A DNA stretch of 64,000 bases from assembly GCA_963974215.1 (NCBI GenBank), contig CAXBBL010000011.1:62001-126000 (forward strand), read 5' to 3'. Each line of letters starts with the position of its first letter. Within the stretch, counting starts at the first letter, position 1. The translations under genes and the position numbers were made by a program. Origin of the DNA: Croceimicrobium sp963974215 (GTDB lineage: Bacteria; Bacteroidota; Bacteroidia; Flavobacteriales; Schleiferiaceae). The notes under the pieces were generated by a model that made no database searches, was not told where the DNA came from, and saw only the letters and a program-made list of their open reading frames with translations. This document shows, piece after piece, positions 52,941-61,803 of this stretch.

Positions 52941-54158
52941 ATGAAAGCCGAAAAAATATACTTTACCAATCAGGAAGGACTGCAATTAAGTGGTAACCTC
53001 CAAAAACCAATAGGTCAAAAAATTAAAGCCTATGCTCTTTTTGCCCATTGCTTTACCTGTGGAAAAGATTTAAAAGCGGTCCGTAATTTATCTCAAAGCC
53101 TCAATCAAAAAAACATCGCGGTTTTGCGGTTCGACTTTAGCGGTTTAGGTCAATCACAAGGCGATTTTGAAAGCACCAATTTCAGCACAAATATTAATGA
53201 TTTGCTCTCTGCCGCACAGTACATGGAAGAGAACAATATGGCCCCCGAAATTTTAATCGGTCATTCCTTAGGGGGTTCAGCGGTACTTATAGTGGCCGAT
53301 AAAATTCCTAGCGTAAAAGCAGTTAGCACTATTGGCGCACCCTCGGAGGCAGAGCATGTAAAAAAACTTTTTCAACCTCATCTCAATACTATTTTAGAAG
53401 AAGGTGATGCTGAAGTGAATATTGGTGGCCGACCCTTTGTGATAAAAAGGCAATTCCTGCACGATTTAGAAGGCCATGCACTACAGAAAAGTATTGGCAA
53501 GTGGCGTAAAAAAGCATTGTTGGTGCTACATTCTCCGCAGGATAAAATCGTAGGTATAGAAAATGCTCGCGAAATTTACGAAGCCGCTCATCATCCTAAA
53601 AGTTATATCTCACTCGATGGCGCCGATCATCTTTTAAGTAAAACAGCCGATTCGGAGTACGTCGGTTTACTCATCGCATCTTGGGCCAACCGTTACCTCC
53701 CAGCCGATGAAAAGCATAGTTTACCCAAGGGCGAAAGTCAGGTAATTGCACAAATTGATGAAGAGCCTTTTATCACTCAAATTTCGGCGAATAACTTTGG
53801 TTTTATTGCAGATGAGCCCGAAGATATGGGCGGACAAAATCTTGGACCAAGCCCCTATGACCTGGTTAGCGCGGGTCTCGCAGCCTGCACGGCAATGACC
53901 ATGCAGTTATACGCACGTCATAAAGATTTCCCTCTCGAAGGAGCTAAAGTAGAAGTTAACTACGAGCACGATCACGCCAGTGACGCCAAGGATTGTGTAA
54001 CAGGTGAAGCAAAAAAAGGTCTCTTTCACCGAAAAATAAGTCTGCAAGGGCCTTTGGATGAAAAACAAAAAGAGCGTATTCTGATCATCGCCAACAAGTG
54101 CCCGGTTCATAAAAGCTTAGAGAAAGGGACCAACATTAGCACCGAACTTTCTGATTAA
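52941..54158 (+). CDS. Bifunctional alpha/beta hydrolase / OsmC family protein
   Basis: A 405-residue fusion. The N-terminal alpha/beta hydrolase (about 1-255) has the nucleophile elbow GHSLGGSAVL, an acid Asp in HSPQDKIVG and His in GADHLL. The C-terminal OsmC domain (about 270-400) has the redox Cys in LAACTAMTMQLYA and the second Cys in NKCPVHKSLEKG, as in peroxide-reducing OsmC/Ohr proteins. The fusion is widespread and its physiological substrate is not established. It is cytoplasmic and probably co-transcribed with the reductase gene upstream. Confidence 0.92.
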   Translation: MKAEKIYFTNQEGLQLSGNLQKPIGQKIKAYALFAHCFTCGKDLKAVRNLSQSLNQKNIAVLRFDFSGLGQSQGDFESTNFSTNINDLLSAAQYMEENNMAPEILIGHSLGGSAVLIVADKIPSVKAVSTIGAPSEAEHVKKLFQPHLNTILEEGDAEVNIGGRPFVIKRQFLHDLEGHALQKSIGKWRKKALLVLHSPQDKIVGIENAREIYEAAHHPKSYISLDGADHLLSKTADSEYVGLLIASWANRYLPADEKHSLPKGESQVIAQIDEEPFITQISANNFGFIADEPEDMGGQNLGPSPYDLVSAGLAACTAMTMQLYARHKDFPLEGAKVEVNYEHDHASDAKDCVTGEAKKGLFHRKISLQGPLDEKQKERILIIANKCPVHKSLEKGTNISTELSD

Positions 54159-54211
54159 AACAAGTCCCGAGGTAAAGTAGCTGGTCATTTTTTGGTGAGT
54201 ATTTAGCTTGA

Positions 54212-54237
54212 AACCTGAGTTTGAAAAGTGGCTAATT
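54212..54237 (+). repeat. Solo end of the AACCTGAG intergenic repeat family
   Basis: AACCTGAGTTTG followed by a diverged tail (AAAAGTGGCTAATT), between the OsmC-fusion gene and the HAD-like gene. No inverted partner. Confidence 0.45.
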
Positions 54238-54301
54238 CCTAGTTTTAAGTCGATTTCGATAGGTTCGCTAACTTTCGCTTAACTCTTGTGTAATATTTGG
54301 T

Positions 54302-54309
54302 TAATTTTG
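54302..54309 (+). promoter_or_regulatory. -7 promoter box TAATTTTG for the HAD-like gene
   Basis: Exact TAnnTTTG, 23 bp before the ATG at 54333. It favours that ATG over a TTG frame start at 54297. Confidence 0.55.
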
Positions 54310-54332
54310 AGGCCTCATCACTAGGGGTAAAA

Positions 54333-54986
54333 ATGAATTTAATTGTTTTTAGCTTAAACGCCGTCGCAAGATTTCCCCATGAGGAAATCGAAAATTGCAT
54401 GCGCCAAGCTCTTATTGAATTTGGTATTGAGCCAAATAATCGTCGGCACTTCCCCCAGGATCTAAACATCTTGCAGGCCTTTAAAGCCTACTTCAAAACG
54501 GAGCTAGACCAAAGTCTAAGCGACGAGCAGATGGAGCTTTTAATCAGACACTTTAGTAATAAAGTAAAAAACCTTTTTCTTTCGGATGATGATCTATTTG
54601 AGATTAGACCTGGTGTTCAAAGCTTATTCGGCGAAATAGAAAAACAGAAATCATGGAAATACGCCATACTAAGCCATCTTGATTTCAATACTACTCGCTT
54701 TGTTCTTCAATCCTGCGGTGTGTTTAGCAAGGATAAACTTACCCTGTCCGCCGAGGAAGGCAAAAACTACCAAGAGCAAATTTCACGCTTAATTAAAAGA
54801 GTGCAAAAAAGCGATAAGCCGCCTAAGGTGCATTTCTTCTCGCTTGATAAAGATGAAAGCCTTGCCCGAGAAATCTCTATAATTCTTCCTAAAAAATCAA
54901 AAAAGGAAAAAAATTATTTTACCTATCGCCGTTTTGAGGAATACTTCAAAAAAGCAAAAAAAAACAAAAAGAAGAAAAACAAGTAA
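54333..54986 (+). CDS. HAD-like protein with degenerate active site
   Basis: A 217-residue protein with the layout of a small haloacid-dehalogenase phosphatase: a first strand MNLIVFSLNAVARF, a helical cap (about 20-85), the FEIRPGVQSLFGEIE segment that usually precedes motif II, and motif II as YAILSHLD. Motif I should read DxDxT but is SLNAV here, so the nucleophilic and acid/base Asp residues are both missing. A lysine-rich tail (KKAKKNKKKKNK) ends the protein. It is probably a non-catalytic relative with a binding role; if not HAD at all, it is an unknown. Own promoter at 54302-54309. Confidence 0.6.
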   Translation: MNLIVFSLNAVARFPHEEIENCMRQALIEFGIEPNNRRHFPQDLNILQAFKAYFKTELDQSLSDEQMELLIRHFSNKVKNLFLSDDDLFEIRPGVQSLFGEIEKQKSWKYAILSHLDFNTTRFVLQSCGVFSKDKLTLSAEEGKNYQEQISRLIKRVQKSDKPPKVHFFSLDKDESLAREISIILPKKSKKEKNYFTYRRFEEYFKKAKKNKKKKNK

Positions 54987-55023
54987 TGGCTTTAGCTTGT
55001 TTGTACTGAGAACTTTATCTTAG

Positions 55024-55187
55024 ATCCTGAGTTTGATGCAATTTAGGCACCAGGCCCATTGTGATCAAGGTGAACGGTAAACCAATCGGACGAAAAATAG
55101 CATGCTATTAAAAGATGATTGTAGAAGACCGCTGTTTTGAAAGAGGCCTAAAAATCTGATACCCTCATTAAAGCTCGCACTCAGGTT
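55024..55187. repeat. Intergenic MITE-like element with terminal inverted repeats
   Basis: The left end CCTGAGTTTGATGCAATTTA (55026 onward) is matched in inverted orientation by GCTCGCACTCAGGTT (55173-55187). The interior contains the palindrome AATAGCATGCTATT at 55096-55109, matching AATAGCGGGCTATT in the element at 41425. About 164 bp, no coding potential. Confidence 0.68.
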
Positions 55188-55210
55188 AAACCTTCTAAAT
55201 TTTTTCTCAG

Positions 55211-56626
55211 ATGCCATTATCCCGTGAACTACCGCCCAATTTCAGCTTCGACCAATTAAACGACTTGGTTAAAAGTCAGCAAGAATTCTTTGCTATGAAA
55301 GGTCTTCAAGAGACTGAGCAGAGAGTTAACATTCTGAAAAAACTCAAGCGGATTATTCAAGAGAACGAGCAAGAATTCATACAAGCCCTACACGATGATT
55401 TAGGAAAAAGTCCCTTCGAAGCCTATGTATCGGAAATTGGCTTCATTTACGAAGAACTCAACCAAGCCATTAAGCACACCGGGAGGTGGTCGAAAGCAAA
55501 AAGAGTAAGTTCACCTTTGGTTAGCTGGCCTTCTAAAAGCTATATCCTTCCGCAAGCCAAAGGCAATTGTCTTATAATTGCCCCCTGGAACTATCCCTTT
55601 CAATTGGTAATGGGTCCTTTAATTGCCGCCATTGCCGCCGGAAATAATTGCATACTTAAAGCGCCTGAGCAAAGTGCAGCGACCTCCTCCCTTTTGGAGA
55701 AGGTTATTCACGAAAATTTCCCCACCGAAATTATCAGTGTAGTACAAGGACCCGGAAAAACGGTAGTGACCTATTTACTCGAAAAGTTTCAATTTGGCCA
55801 TGTTTTCTTTACGGGTAGTGTTCCCGTGGGACGCATTATTGCGCAAGCTTGTGCGAAAAAACTGATGCCCTGCACCTTAGAGTTAGGAGGAAAAAGCCCC
55901 GCCATTGTAGATATCAGTGCGAATTTAAAAGTGGCGGCTAACCGTCTCGTCTTTGGCAAGTGGCTAAATGCTGGTCAAACTTGTGTAGCCCCTGATTACC
56001 TCGTGGTAGAACGCCGCATATTAGATGAGTTCCTCAAGCTCCTTAGCGAAACCATCCTCGAATTTTACGGCGAGAAACCTTTTGAAAGCAAGGATTACGG
56101 GCGAATTATTAATGAAACGCAGTTCGATCGTTTAGTATCCTTTTTAGATAAAGAAGAAATATACTTCGGAGGCGAAACCGATCGTGGTCAATTAAAAATT
56201 AGTCCCACCATCATTCTCAATCCCGATGATGACTCACCCTTAATGCAGGATGAAATTTTCGGTCCTATTTTACCCGTTATTCCCTTCGACTTTCCTGTTG
56301 ATATAGAAAATATTATTGCCCGCCATCCTAACCCTTTGGCCCTGTATCACTTTAGCGAAGACGCCAAATTAATTAAACACATTAGCCGCAATATTGCTTT
56401 TGGCGGTGGTGTAATTAATAACACCGTCCTTCATTTAGCGAACCCAGAACTTCCTTTCGGCGGGGTGGGTAATAGCGGCTCAGGTAACTATCACGGCAAA
56501 TTTGGTTTTGATGCTTTTAGTCACCAAAAGGCCATGATGCACAGTGCCACTTGGCTAGATTTAAAACAGAAATATCCACCCTTCGGTCCCCTTGTTTACA
56601 AAGCCATTCGCTGGCTCATGAAATAA
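55211..56626 (+). CDS. Aldehyde dehydrogenase family protein (class 3/YwdH-like)
   Basis: A 471-residue NAD(P)-dependent aldehyde dehydrogenase. The cofactor/active-site motifs are APWNYPFQLVMGPLIAAIAAGN, LELGGKSPAIVD (catalytic Glu) and NAGQTCVAPDYLVV (catalytic Cys). The short length, the APWNYPF motif and the C-terminal PPFGPLVYKAIRWLMK, resembling a hydrophobic anchor, place it with class 3 (fatty) aldehyde dehydrogenases. Likely oxidises medium- or long-chain aldehydes at the membrane. It lies 3 bp upstream of an MMPL exporter gene, with which it is surely co-transcribed. Confidence 0.92.
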   Translation: MPLSRELPPNFSFDQLNDLVKSQQEFFAMKGLQETEQRVNILKKLKRIIQENEQEFIQALHDDLGKSPFEAYVSEIGFIYEELNQAIKHTGRWSKAKRVSSPLVSWPSKSYILPQAKGNCLIIAPWNYPFQLVMGPLIAAIAAGNNCILKAPEQSAATSSLLEKVIHENFPTEIISVVQGPGKTVVTYLLEKFQFGHVFFTGSVPVGRIIAQACAKKLMPCTLELGGKSPAIVDISANLKVAANRLVFGKWLNAGQTCVAPDYLVVERRILDEFLKLLSETILEFYGEKPFESKDYGRIINETQFDRLVSFLDKEEIYFGGETDRGQLKISPTIILNPDDDSPLMQDEIFGPILPVIPFDFPVDIENIIARHPNPLALYHFSEDAKLIKHISRNIAFGGGVINNTVLHLANPELPFGGVGNSGSGNYHGKFGFDAFSHQKAMMHSATWLDLKQKYPPFGPLVYKAIRWLMK

Positions 56627-56629
56627 AAA

Positions 56630-58846
56630 ATGAAGCTATTCCACCGCCTGCGCTACCCCATTTTAGTCATTCTATTATTTTGCGCCTATCTTCTTTTTCC
56701 CCATCTGCGTAAAGCAATACAAGTAGATAACAGCCTCACGGGGTGGTTTATTGAAGGCGACCCTGCCTTGGAATCTTACCACCGTTTTTTAGATAATTTT
56801 GGCAACGATGAAATCGTGCTAGTCCTTTTTGAACCAAAGGATAATGTATTGGCAGAACAGAATCTTAAGGCCATACGTGACTTCGCAATGGCCTGCGAAA
56901 ACCATCCTGATGTTGCCCAAGTTTTTAGCGCCCACAATGCGCTTATTCCCAATTTGAATAATGGGTTTATTCAAGGGCAACCCTTGTTAAAACCTAATAG
57001 CAGCAGCAAAGAGGTAGCGCAACAATTAGCGCGCTATCCTTTTATTAAAGAGCAATTTTTTAATGCCAACCTCAGCGCGACAAAGTTTATCATTTACCTA
57101 AAAAACAGTCCCGATTTTGGACTGAAACGCAAAGCAATCCTTAAGGACCTTTACGCTTATGCAGATGCGTATTTAAGTGACGAACGATCTTATTTTGGCG
57201 GGGTCGGAGTAATCTTTGAAGCCCTAAACGAATTGTCGGAAAAAGAATTTAGTCGTTTTTTACTAGTTGGCTATGGCCTGATGTTTCTAGTTCTCCTGCT
57301 TATCTATAGAAATATTCGCTATGTAATTCTGGCCTTGGCGACGATACTTTTCGCCAGCTATTTCACCCTCGGGATTTACGGAGCGATGGGGCATCAACTC
57401 AATTTACTCAGTACCCTAATTCCCGCCATTATCATTCTCCTGTGCGTAATGGATGTGATGCATATCTTAAATGAATATCAAAGCACTAGCACCCCAAATG
57501 CTACTTTTGAAGATATATTAGGCGTGCTTAAAAACGTTTGGTGGCCTTGCCTTTTCACCAGCCTCACGACCATGGCTGGCTTTATTTCGCTCAGTCTTAG
57601 TCCAGTGAAAATACTGGTAAGTTTTGGCATATACACCGCTTTAGGAATTGCCTTGGGATTGTTCTTTTCCTTTCTCTTCGCCTTATTGCTTTTAGCGCCA
57701 GTTAAAAAAACGCGTCTTAAATCTTTAATCAGCAAAAAACAACTTTTGGCACTTTTGCGCTTTAGCGAAAGAAATCCTCAGAAACTACTCTATGGCTTTC
57801 TCGCTCTGAGCCTAATTTCCGCGCTTGGCCTGCTGCAAATTAAAGTCGATACCGATAGTCTAGCCTATCTCCCGCAAGGGCATTGGGTACAAAAAGACAA
57901 TACAAACATTGAGCGCTTGGTGGGACCTTATATGCCTTTAGAATACCTCATCTCGGTAAAGGAAGGGGAGAAAACCAATAGTCCCGCCCTCTTAAAAGCC
58001 ATGCAAAACTTTGAGGAGGAACTATCGCAAAAGCCTTATATCGGGGCCATTAACGGATTGCACGATATCTATCGAGCGGCCTTTACGGAGCGCTATAAAG
58101 AGGATTGGCGTAGAGGATTTGAAAAACCGGGCATCATTAAAAAAGTGACCGAATTTTCGGAAATGCTTAGCCCTGCCCTTTTGCGCAATTTCACTAGTCC
58201 TAACTATCAACTCGCACGCATTAATATTGCGGGAGAAATTGTTACCGCGGGTCAGCTGGGAGAAATTATGGATAGTATCCAACAAATTGGCGATCGTAAT
58301 TTCGCAGGCCTCGCTACGGTTGAAGCCAGTGGTTATCAAAGCCTTTACGCGGGCATTGTAAACTACGTTACCGAAAGTCAGGTGAAAAGTTTTTCGCTAG
58401 CAGTAGTGCTTATTTTTATCCTCCTCTATTTCTTTTTAGGCGATTTCAAATTGGCGGTTTTAAGTTTGGTGCCCAATTTCTTTCCCATTATCACCATGCT
58501 TGGCTGCATGGGCTTTTTGGGCATTAATCTCGATACGGCGACTGCATCCATTGCCAGTATTGTTTTAAGTTTTTCGATTGACGATACTATGCACTTCGCT
58601 TATCAATACCGACGCCTTCGTAAAAAAGGACGTAGTGCCATTTACGCGCGCCGAGCCACCATTAGTCATGTGGGTAAGGCCATCATTTTAAGCTCAGCCG
58701 TATTATTTGCGGGCTATTTTCTTATGCTTTTCGGTGAACTAAAAACCGTATTCTATTTCGGCATCCTCACTAGCATTTCTATCTTGGCTGCCTTGCTTAG
58801 TCAACTATTTCTCTTTCCAATTCTCTTATCAAAATTTGACAAATGA
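56630..58846 (+). CDS. MMPL/RND family transporter (738 aa)
   Basis: An inner-membrane RND-superfamily protein related to the one at 18565-20943 but shorter. The first helix is near residues 10-24, a periplasmic loop precedes the first helix cluster (about 205-355), then the second loop and cluster (about 580-735). The proton-relay segment reads SFSIDDTMHFAYQYRR, the same Asp pair as the other paralogue. The substrate is unknown; linkage to a fatty-aldehyde-type dehydrogenase hints at a lipid. The stop overlaps the acylphosphatase start by 4 bp. Confidence 0.85.
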   Translation: MKLFHRLRYPILVILLFCAYLLFPHLRKAIQVDNSLTGWFIEGDPALESYHRFLDNFGNDEIVLVLFEPKDNVLAEQNLKAIRDFAMACENHPDVAQVFSAHNALIPNLNNGFIQGQPLLKPNSSSKEVAQQLARYPFIKEQFFNANLSATKFIIYLKNSPDFGLKRKAILKDLYAYADAYLSDERSYFGGVGVIFEALNELSEKEFSRFLLVGYGLMFLVLLLIYRNIRYVILALATILFASYFTLGIYGAMGHQLNLLSTLIPAIIILLCVMDVMHILNEYQSTSTPNATFEDILGVLKNVWWPCLFTSLTTMAGFISLSLSPVKILVSFGIYTALGIALGLFFSFLFALLLLAPVKKTRLKSLISKKQLLALLRFSERNPQKLLYGFLALSLISALGLLQIKVDTDSLAYLPQGHWVQKDNTNIERLVGPYMPLEYLISVKEGEKTNSPALLKAMQNFEEELSQKPYIGAINGLHDIYRAAFTERYKEDWRRGFEKPGIIKKVTEFSEMLSPALLRNFTSPNYQLARINIAGEIVTAGQLGEIMDSIQQIGDRNFAGLATVEASGYQSLYAGIVNYVTESQVKSFSLAVVLIFILLYFFLGDFKLAVLSLVPNFFPIITMLGCMGFLGINLDTATASIASIVLSFSIDDTMHFAYQYRRLRKKGRSAIYARRATISHVGKAIILSSAVLFAGYFLMLFGELKTVFYFGILTSISILAALLSQLFLFPILLSKFDK

Positions 58847-59127
58847 ACGATATACAAGCAGAAGTAATTCAAGTTTACGGAAAGGTGCAAGGCGTTTTTT
58901 ATCGCAAAAGCACCCAGGCCGAAGCCAAAAAACTGGGCCTTTCCGGCTGGGTAAAAAATCGCGAAGATGGCAGTGTTGAAATCTTTGCTGAAGGCAGCGC
59001 TAGGCAGCTGGAAGACTTAAAAAAATGGTGTAAAAGAGGTCCCGCTCAGGCAGATGTGCAAGAACTAATTGCAGAAAGTGCCGAAGCCCAATTTTATAAA
59101 TCCTTTGAAATAGAATATAGCCACTAA
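58843..59127 (+). CDS. acyP: Acylphosphatase
   Basis: A 94-residue protein that hydrolyses carboxyl-phosphate bonds. The anion-binding loop GKVQGVFYRKS holds catalytic Arg21, and catalytic Asn39 is in GWVKNREDGSVEIFAEG; both residues are in place. It overlaps the exporter gene by 4 bp (ATGA), so is translationally coupled to it, and ends 19 bp before rbfA. Confidence 0.93.
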   Translation: MNDIQAEVIQVYGKVQGVFYRKSTQAEAKKLGLSGWVKNREDGSVEIFAEGSARQLEDLKKWCKRGPAQADVQELIAESAEAQFYKSFEIEYSH

Positions 59128-59134
59128 GCTTTTG

Positions 59135-59142
59135 TAATTTTG
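59135..59142 (+). promoter_or_regulatory. -7 promoter box TAATTTTG for rbfA
   Basis: Exact TAnnTTTG only 4 bp before the rbfA ATG at 59147. Transcription from it would start at or next to the start codon, giving a leaderless mRNA. Confidence 0.5.
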
Positions 59143-59146
59143 CTGC

Positions 59147-59506
59147 ATGGATTCAAATAGACTACAAAGGGTAGAAAGCCAGATTCAGAAGGATATGGCC
59201 GAAATTTTCCGCGAATTTGCACAGAATAAATTCCCAGGCGTACTTTTCACCGTTAGCTCCGTGCGCATCAGCGCCGATCTTTCTATTGCCCGTATTAACA
59301 TTAGCCTTTTCCCTGTAAAGGATAAAAAGGAAATTTTAGAATACGTTAACAGCGAAAAAGCGAGTATTAAAAATCAATTGGTACGCAAAATGAAGGGTAG
59401 CTTACGCAAGATGCCTGAACTTTATTTTTACATCGATGAAGCTTTAGATCGTGAAGCGGAAATAGACCGTATCCTAAAGCATGGCGGCGAAAGTCCCATT
59501 AAATGA
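59147..59506 (+). CDS. rbfA: 30S ribosome-binding factor RbfA
   Basis: A 119-residue KH-type RNA-binding protein needed for maturation of the 16S rRNA 5' end and the 30S subunit. The family pattern is clear: RVESQIQKDMAEIFRE at the N-terminus, VSSVRISADLSIARINISLFP in the middle, and the C-terminal MPELYFYIDEALDREAEID. Normal length. Its last 4 bp overlap the permease gene that follows, an order common in Bacteroidota. Confidence 0.95.
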   Translation: MDSNRLQRVESQIQKDMAEIFREFAQNKFPGVLFTVSSVRISADLSIARINISLFPVKDKKEILEYVNSEKASIKNQLVRKMKGSLRKMPELYFYIDEALDREAEIDRILKHGGESPIK

Positions 59507-60717
59507 GATTAGGCAATTATATAGCACGGCGCTATTTCTTCTCAAAAAATAGCAGCAATGCTGTTAATATTATCACGGGTATTTCCTTAGGTGGAATTCT
59601 GGTGGGAAGCGCTGCTCTTATAATTGTCCTTAGTGCCTTTAATGGCTTAGAAAATTTAGTACGTGGCTTTTATCAAGATTTCGATCCCGACCTGAAAATT
59701 ACCGCCGCCAGAGGCAAGTATTTCGAGGCCGAGCCCATTATTAATAAGCTTGCGCAAAGCGAAGGCATTGTTTATTATTCGCAGGTGGTTGAAGAAAAAG
59801 CACTTTTAAGTTTTCGCGACCGAGAGCATATCGCCACCTTAAAAGGAGTGGATACCGTTTATACGGAGATCAATAATATTAAGAGTAAAATTATTTACGG
59901 CGACTATCGCATCAACGAAGATTTAACGATAGAACCAGCGATCTTAGGAGCAGGAGTTGCCTATTACTTGGGCTTCAGCCGTAGCGATTTCCAAGAAGCG
60001 GTAAATGTTTTCGTACCAGCTCATAGTGCCAACCCCTTAAATCCCAGTGAGCAATTTCACAGTGAAAAGATTTTTCCTTTGGGGGTCTTTTCCATCCAAC
60101 CCGATTTCGACGAAAAGTACTTTTTAGTAAGTCTCGCATTTGCCCAAAAAATATTGAATCGACCTGCAAAGCTTAGCGCCATAGAGCTTAAGCTAGATGA
60201 CTATAAAAATGTAGCCATCGCTCAGCAAGAAATAGGCCTCCTTCTCGGCCCTGATTTTCGCATTGAAAACCGCGATGAGCAACAATCCGCTTTTCTAAAA
60301 GTAATGAAAACCGAAGGCCTATTTACCTTCCTCATTTTCGCACTTATTCTTTGCATCGCCACTTTTACTATTGCCGGCAGTTTGGCCATGCTAACTTTTG
60401 AAAAACGCAAAAACCTCTATACCCTTTGGGCCATGGGAACTCCTATTGGTGAATTGCGACGCATCTTTTTACGCTTAGGTCTAATTATTAGTATTTACGG
60501 GGGCTTAGCTGGAATTTTAATCGGCAGCGCTGTTGTCTTGGCCCAAGAACACTTCAACCTCATCTCCGTAGGGGATGGTTATATCGTAGATGCTTATCCG
60601 GTAAGTTTAAAGTTTAGCGATGTGCTACTAGTTATGCTCACAGTGTTTGCCTTAGGCGCTTTAACCTCCAGCCTTACGGCGAGAAGGTTAGACCTAAAAC
60701 TACTGCGTACCCAATAA
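59503..60717 (+). CDS. FtsX/LolE-like ABC transporter permease
   Basis: A 404-residue inner-membrane permease of the FtsX/MacB/LolCE type: a first helix (about 20-45, NIITGISLGGILVGSAALIIVLS), a large periplasmic domain (about 50-265), then three C-terminal helices (LFTFLIFALILCIATFTIAGSL; IISIYGGLAGILIGSAVVLA; LLVMLTVFALGALTSSLTA). It probably releases lipoproteins to LolA with a LolD-type ATPase encoded elsewhere. The start overlaps rbfA by 4 bp. Confidence 0.88.
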   Translation: MRLGNYIARRYFFSKNSSNAVNIITGISLGGILVGSAALIIVLSAFNGLENLVRGFYQDFDPDLKITAARGKYFEAEPIINKLAQSEGIVYYSQVVEEKALLSFRDREHIATLKGVDTVYTEINNIKSKIIYGDYRINEDLTIEPAILGAGVAYYLGFSRSDFQEAVNVFVPAHSANPLNPSEQFHSEKIFPLGVFSIQPDFDEKYFLVSLAFAQKILNRPAKLSAIELKLDDYKNVAIAQQEIGLLLGPDFRIENRDEQQSAFLKVMKTEGLFTFLIFALILCIATFTIAGSLAMLTFEKRKNLYTLWAMGTPIGELRRIFLRLGLIISIYGGLAGILIGSAVVLAQEHFNLISVGDGYIVDAYPVSLKFSDVLLVMLTVFALGALTSSLTARRLDLKLLRTQ

Positions 60718-60732
60718 AATTTGGATTAATTT

Positions 60733-60756
60733 AACGTGAGTTCGACGTGAAATTAA
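60733..60756 (+). repeat. Solo end of the AACCTGAG intergenic repeat family, overlapping the dusB stop
   Basis: AACGTGAGTTCGACGTGAAA followed by TTAA, close to the consensus end. Its last bases supply the stop codon (TAA on the minus strand, 60753-60755) of dusB. Confidence 0.5.
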
Positions 60757-61754
60757 TAGGGATGAACCATTTCGATATCGGCAAACTCCTTTTCAATTTC
60801 GGCTAAAATGCGATACACATCTACCGCATAATCGGCCGTAACTAACTGCGTACGATATTCCTTAAAATTGGTAATCCCTTTAAAATAATTGGTATAGTGG
60901 CGGCGAGTTTCGTTAATTCCCAATCGCTCACCTTTCCACTCTACCGCCATTTCAAAATGACGACGACAAGCATTGACCCTTTCCAATAAACTAGGCGATG
61001 CCAGTATTTCGCCTGTGGCCATAAAGTGCTTAATTTCTTTAAAAATCCAAGGGTAACCGATACTTGCGCGACCAATCATAATGCCGTCTACGCCATAGCG
61101 GTTTTTCATGGCCAAGGCCTTTTGCGGACTATCCACATCCCCATTCCCAAAAACGGGGATATGCATGCGGGGATTGTTTTTTACCGCTTCTATAAGTGAC
61201 CAATCGGCCTCTCCTTTATACATCTGCTTGCGAGTACGGCCGTGTATAGAAATCGCTTTGATACCTACATCCTGCAGGCGCTCTGCCACTTCCACAATAT
61301 ACATGGTGCTCTCATCCCAACCGAGGCGAGTTTTAACCGTCACGGGCTTATCCACGCGCTGTACAATTTCGCGAGTCATGGCCACCATTTTGGGAATATT
61401 CTGTAAGATACCCGCACCGGCTCCTTTACAAGCCACCTTTTTAACAGGGCAGCCGTAATTAATATCAATAATATCAGGATTGGCCTCTTCGGTTATCGCT
61501 GCCGCCTGACGCATCGATTCGATTTCGTTCCCGAAAATTTGAATACCTAGCGGACGCTCATACTCAAAGAAGTCGAGTTTCTGCACACTTTTCGCGGCAT
61601 CACGAATCAAGCCTTCCGAAGAAATAAACTCCGTAAACATAAGGTCGGCGCCATTTTCTTTGCACAAAGCACGGAAGGGAGGATCACTCACATCTTCCAT
61701 GGGTGCTAATAATAATGGGAATTCACCAACTTCTACCTCTCCAATCTTAACCAC
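60753..61754 (-). CDS. dusB: tRNA-dihydrouridine synthase (DusB-like)
   Basis: A 333-residue FMN enzyme that reduces uridines in tRNA D-loops. Motifs: LLLAPMEDVSDPPFR (FMN/phosphate), DINYGCPVKKVACKGAGAGIL with the catalytic Cys, VTVKTRLGWD, ISIHGRTRKQMYKGEADW, and GNGDV...GVDGIMIGRASIGYPWIF. The GTG at 61754 is chosen because MVKIGEVEVGEFPLLLAPM is the usual start of this family; a frame open to 62138 runs antisense through the CPBP gene and is not real. A TAATTTCG -7 box sits at 61778-61785 (minus). Confidence 0.92.
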   Translation of the reverse strand: MVKIGEVEVGEFPLLLAPMEDVSDPPFRALCKENGADLMFTEFISSEGLIRDAAKSVQKLDFFEYERPLGIQIFGNEIESMRQAAAITEEANPDIIDINYGCPVKKVACKGAGAGILQNIPKMVAMTREIVQRVDKPVTVKTRLGWDESTMYIVEVAERLQDVGIKAISIHGRTRKQMYKGEADWSLIEAVKNNPRMHIPVFGNGDVDSPQKALAMKNRYGVDGIMIGRASIGYPWIFKEIKHFMATGEILASPSLLERVNACRRHFEMAVEWKGERLGINETRRHYTNYFKGITNFKEYRTQLVTADYAVDVYRILAEIEKEFADIEMVHPY

Positions 61755-61769
61755 TGTCGGAATTTTTAT

Positions 61770-61785
61770 CAATTTTGCGAAATTA
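61770..61785. promoter_or_regulatory. Abutting divergent -7 boxes for the CPBP gene (+) and dusB (-)
   Basis: CAATTTTG on the plus strand (61770-61777) and TAATTTCG on the minus strand (61785-61778) are directly adjacent. Each is one change from TAnnTTTG. The predicted transcription starts overlap, so the two promoters probably compete. Confidence 0.45.
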
Positions 61786-61803
61786 CAAAAAGGAATCGGT
61801 CGT

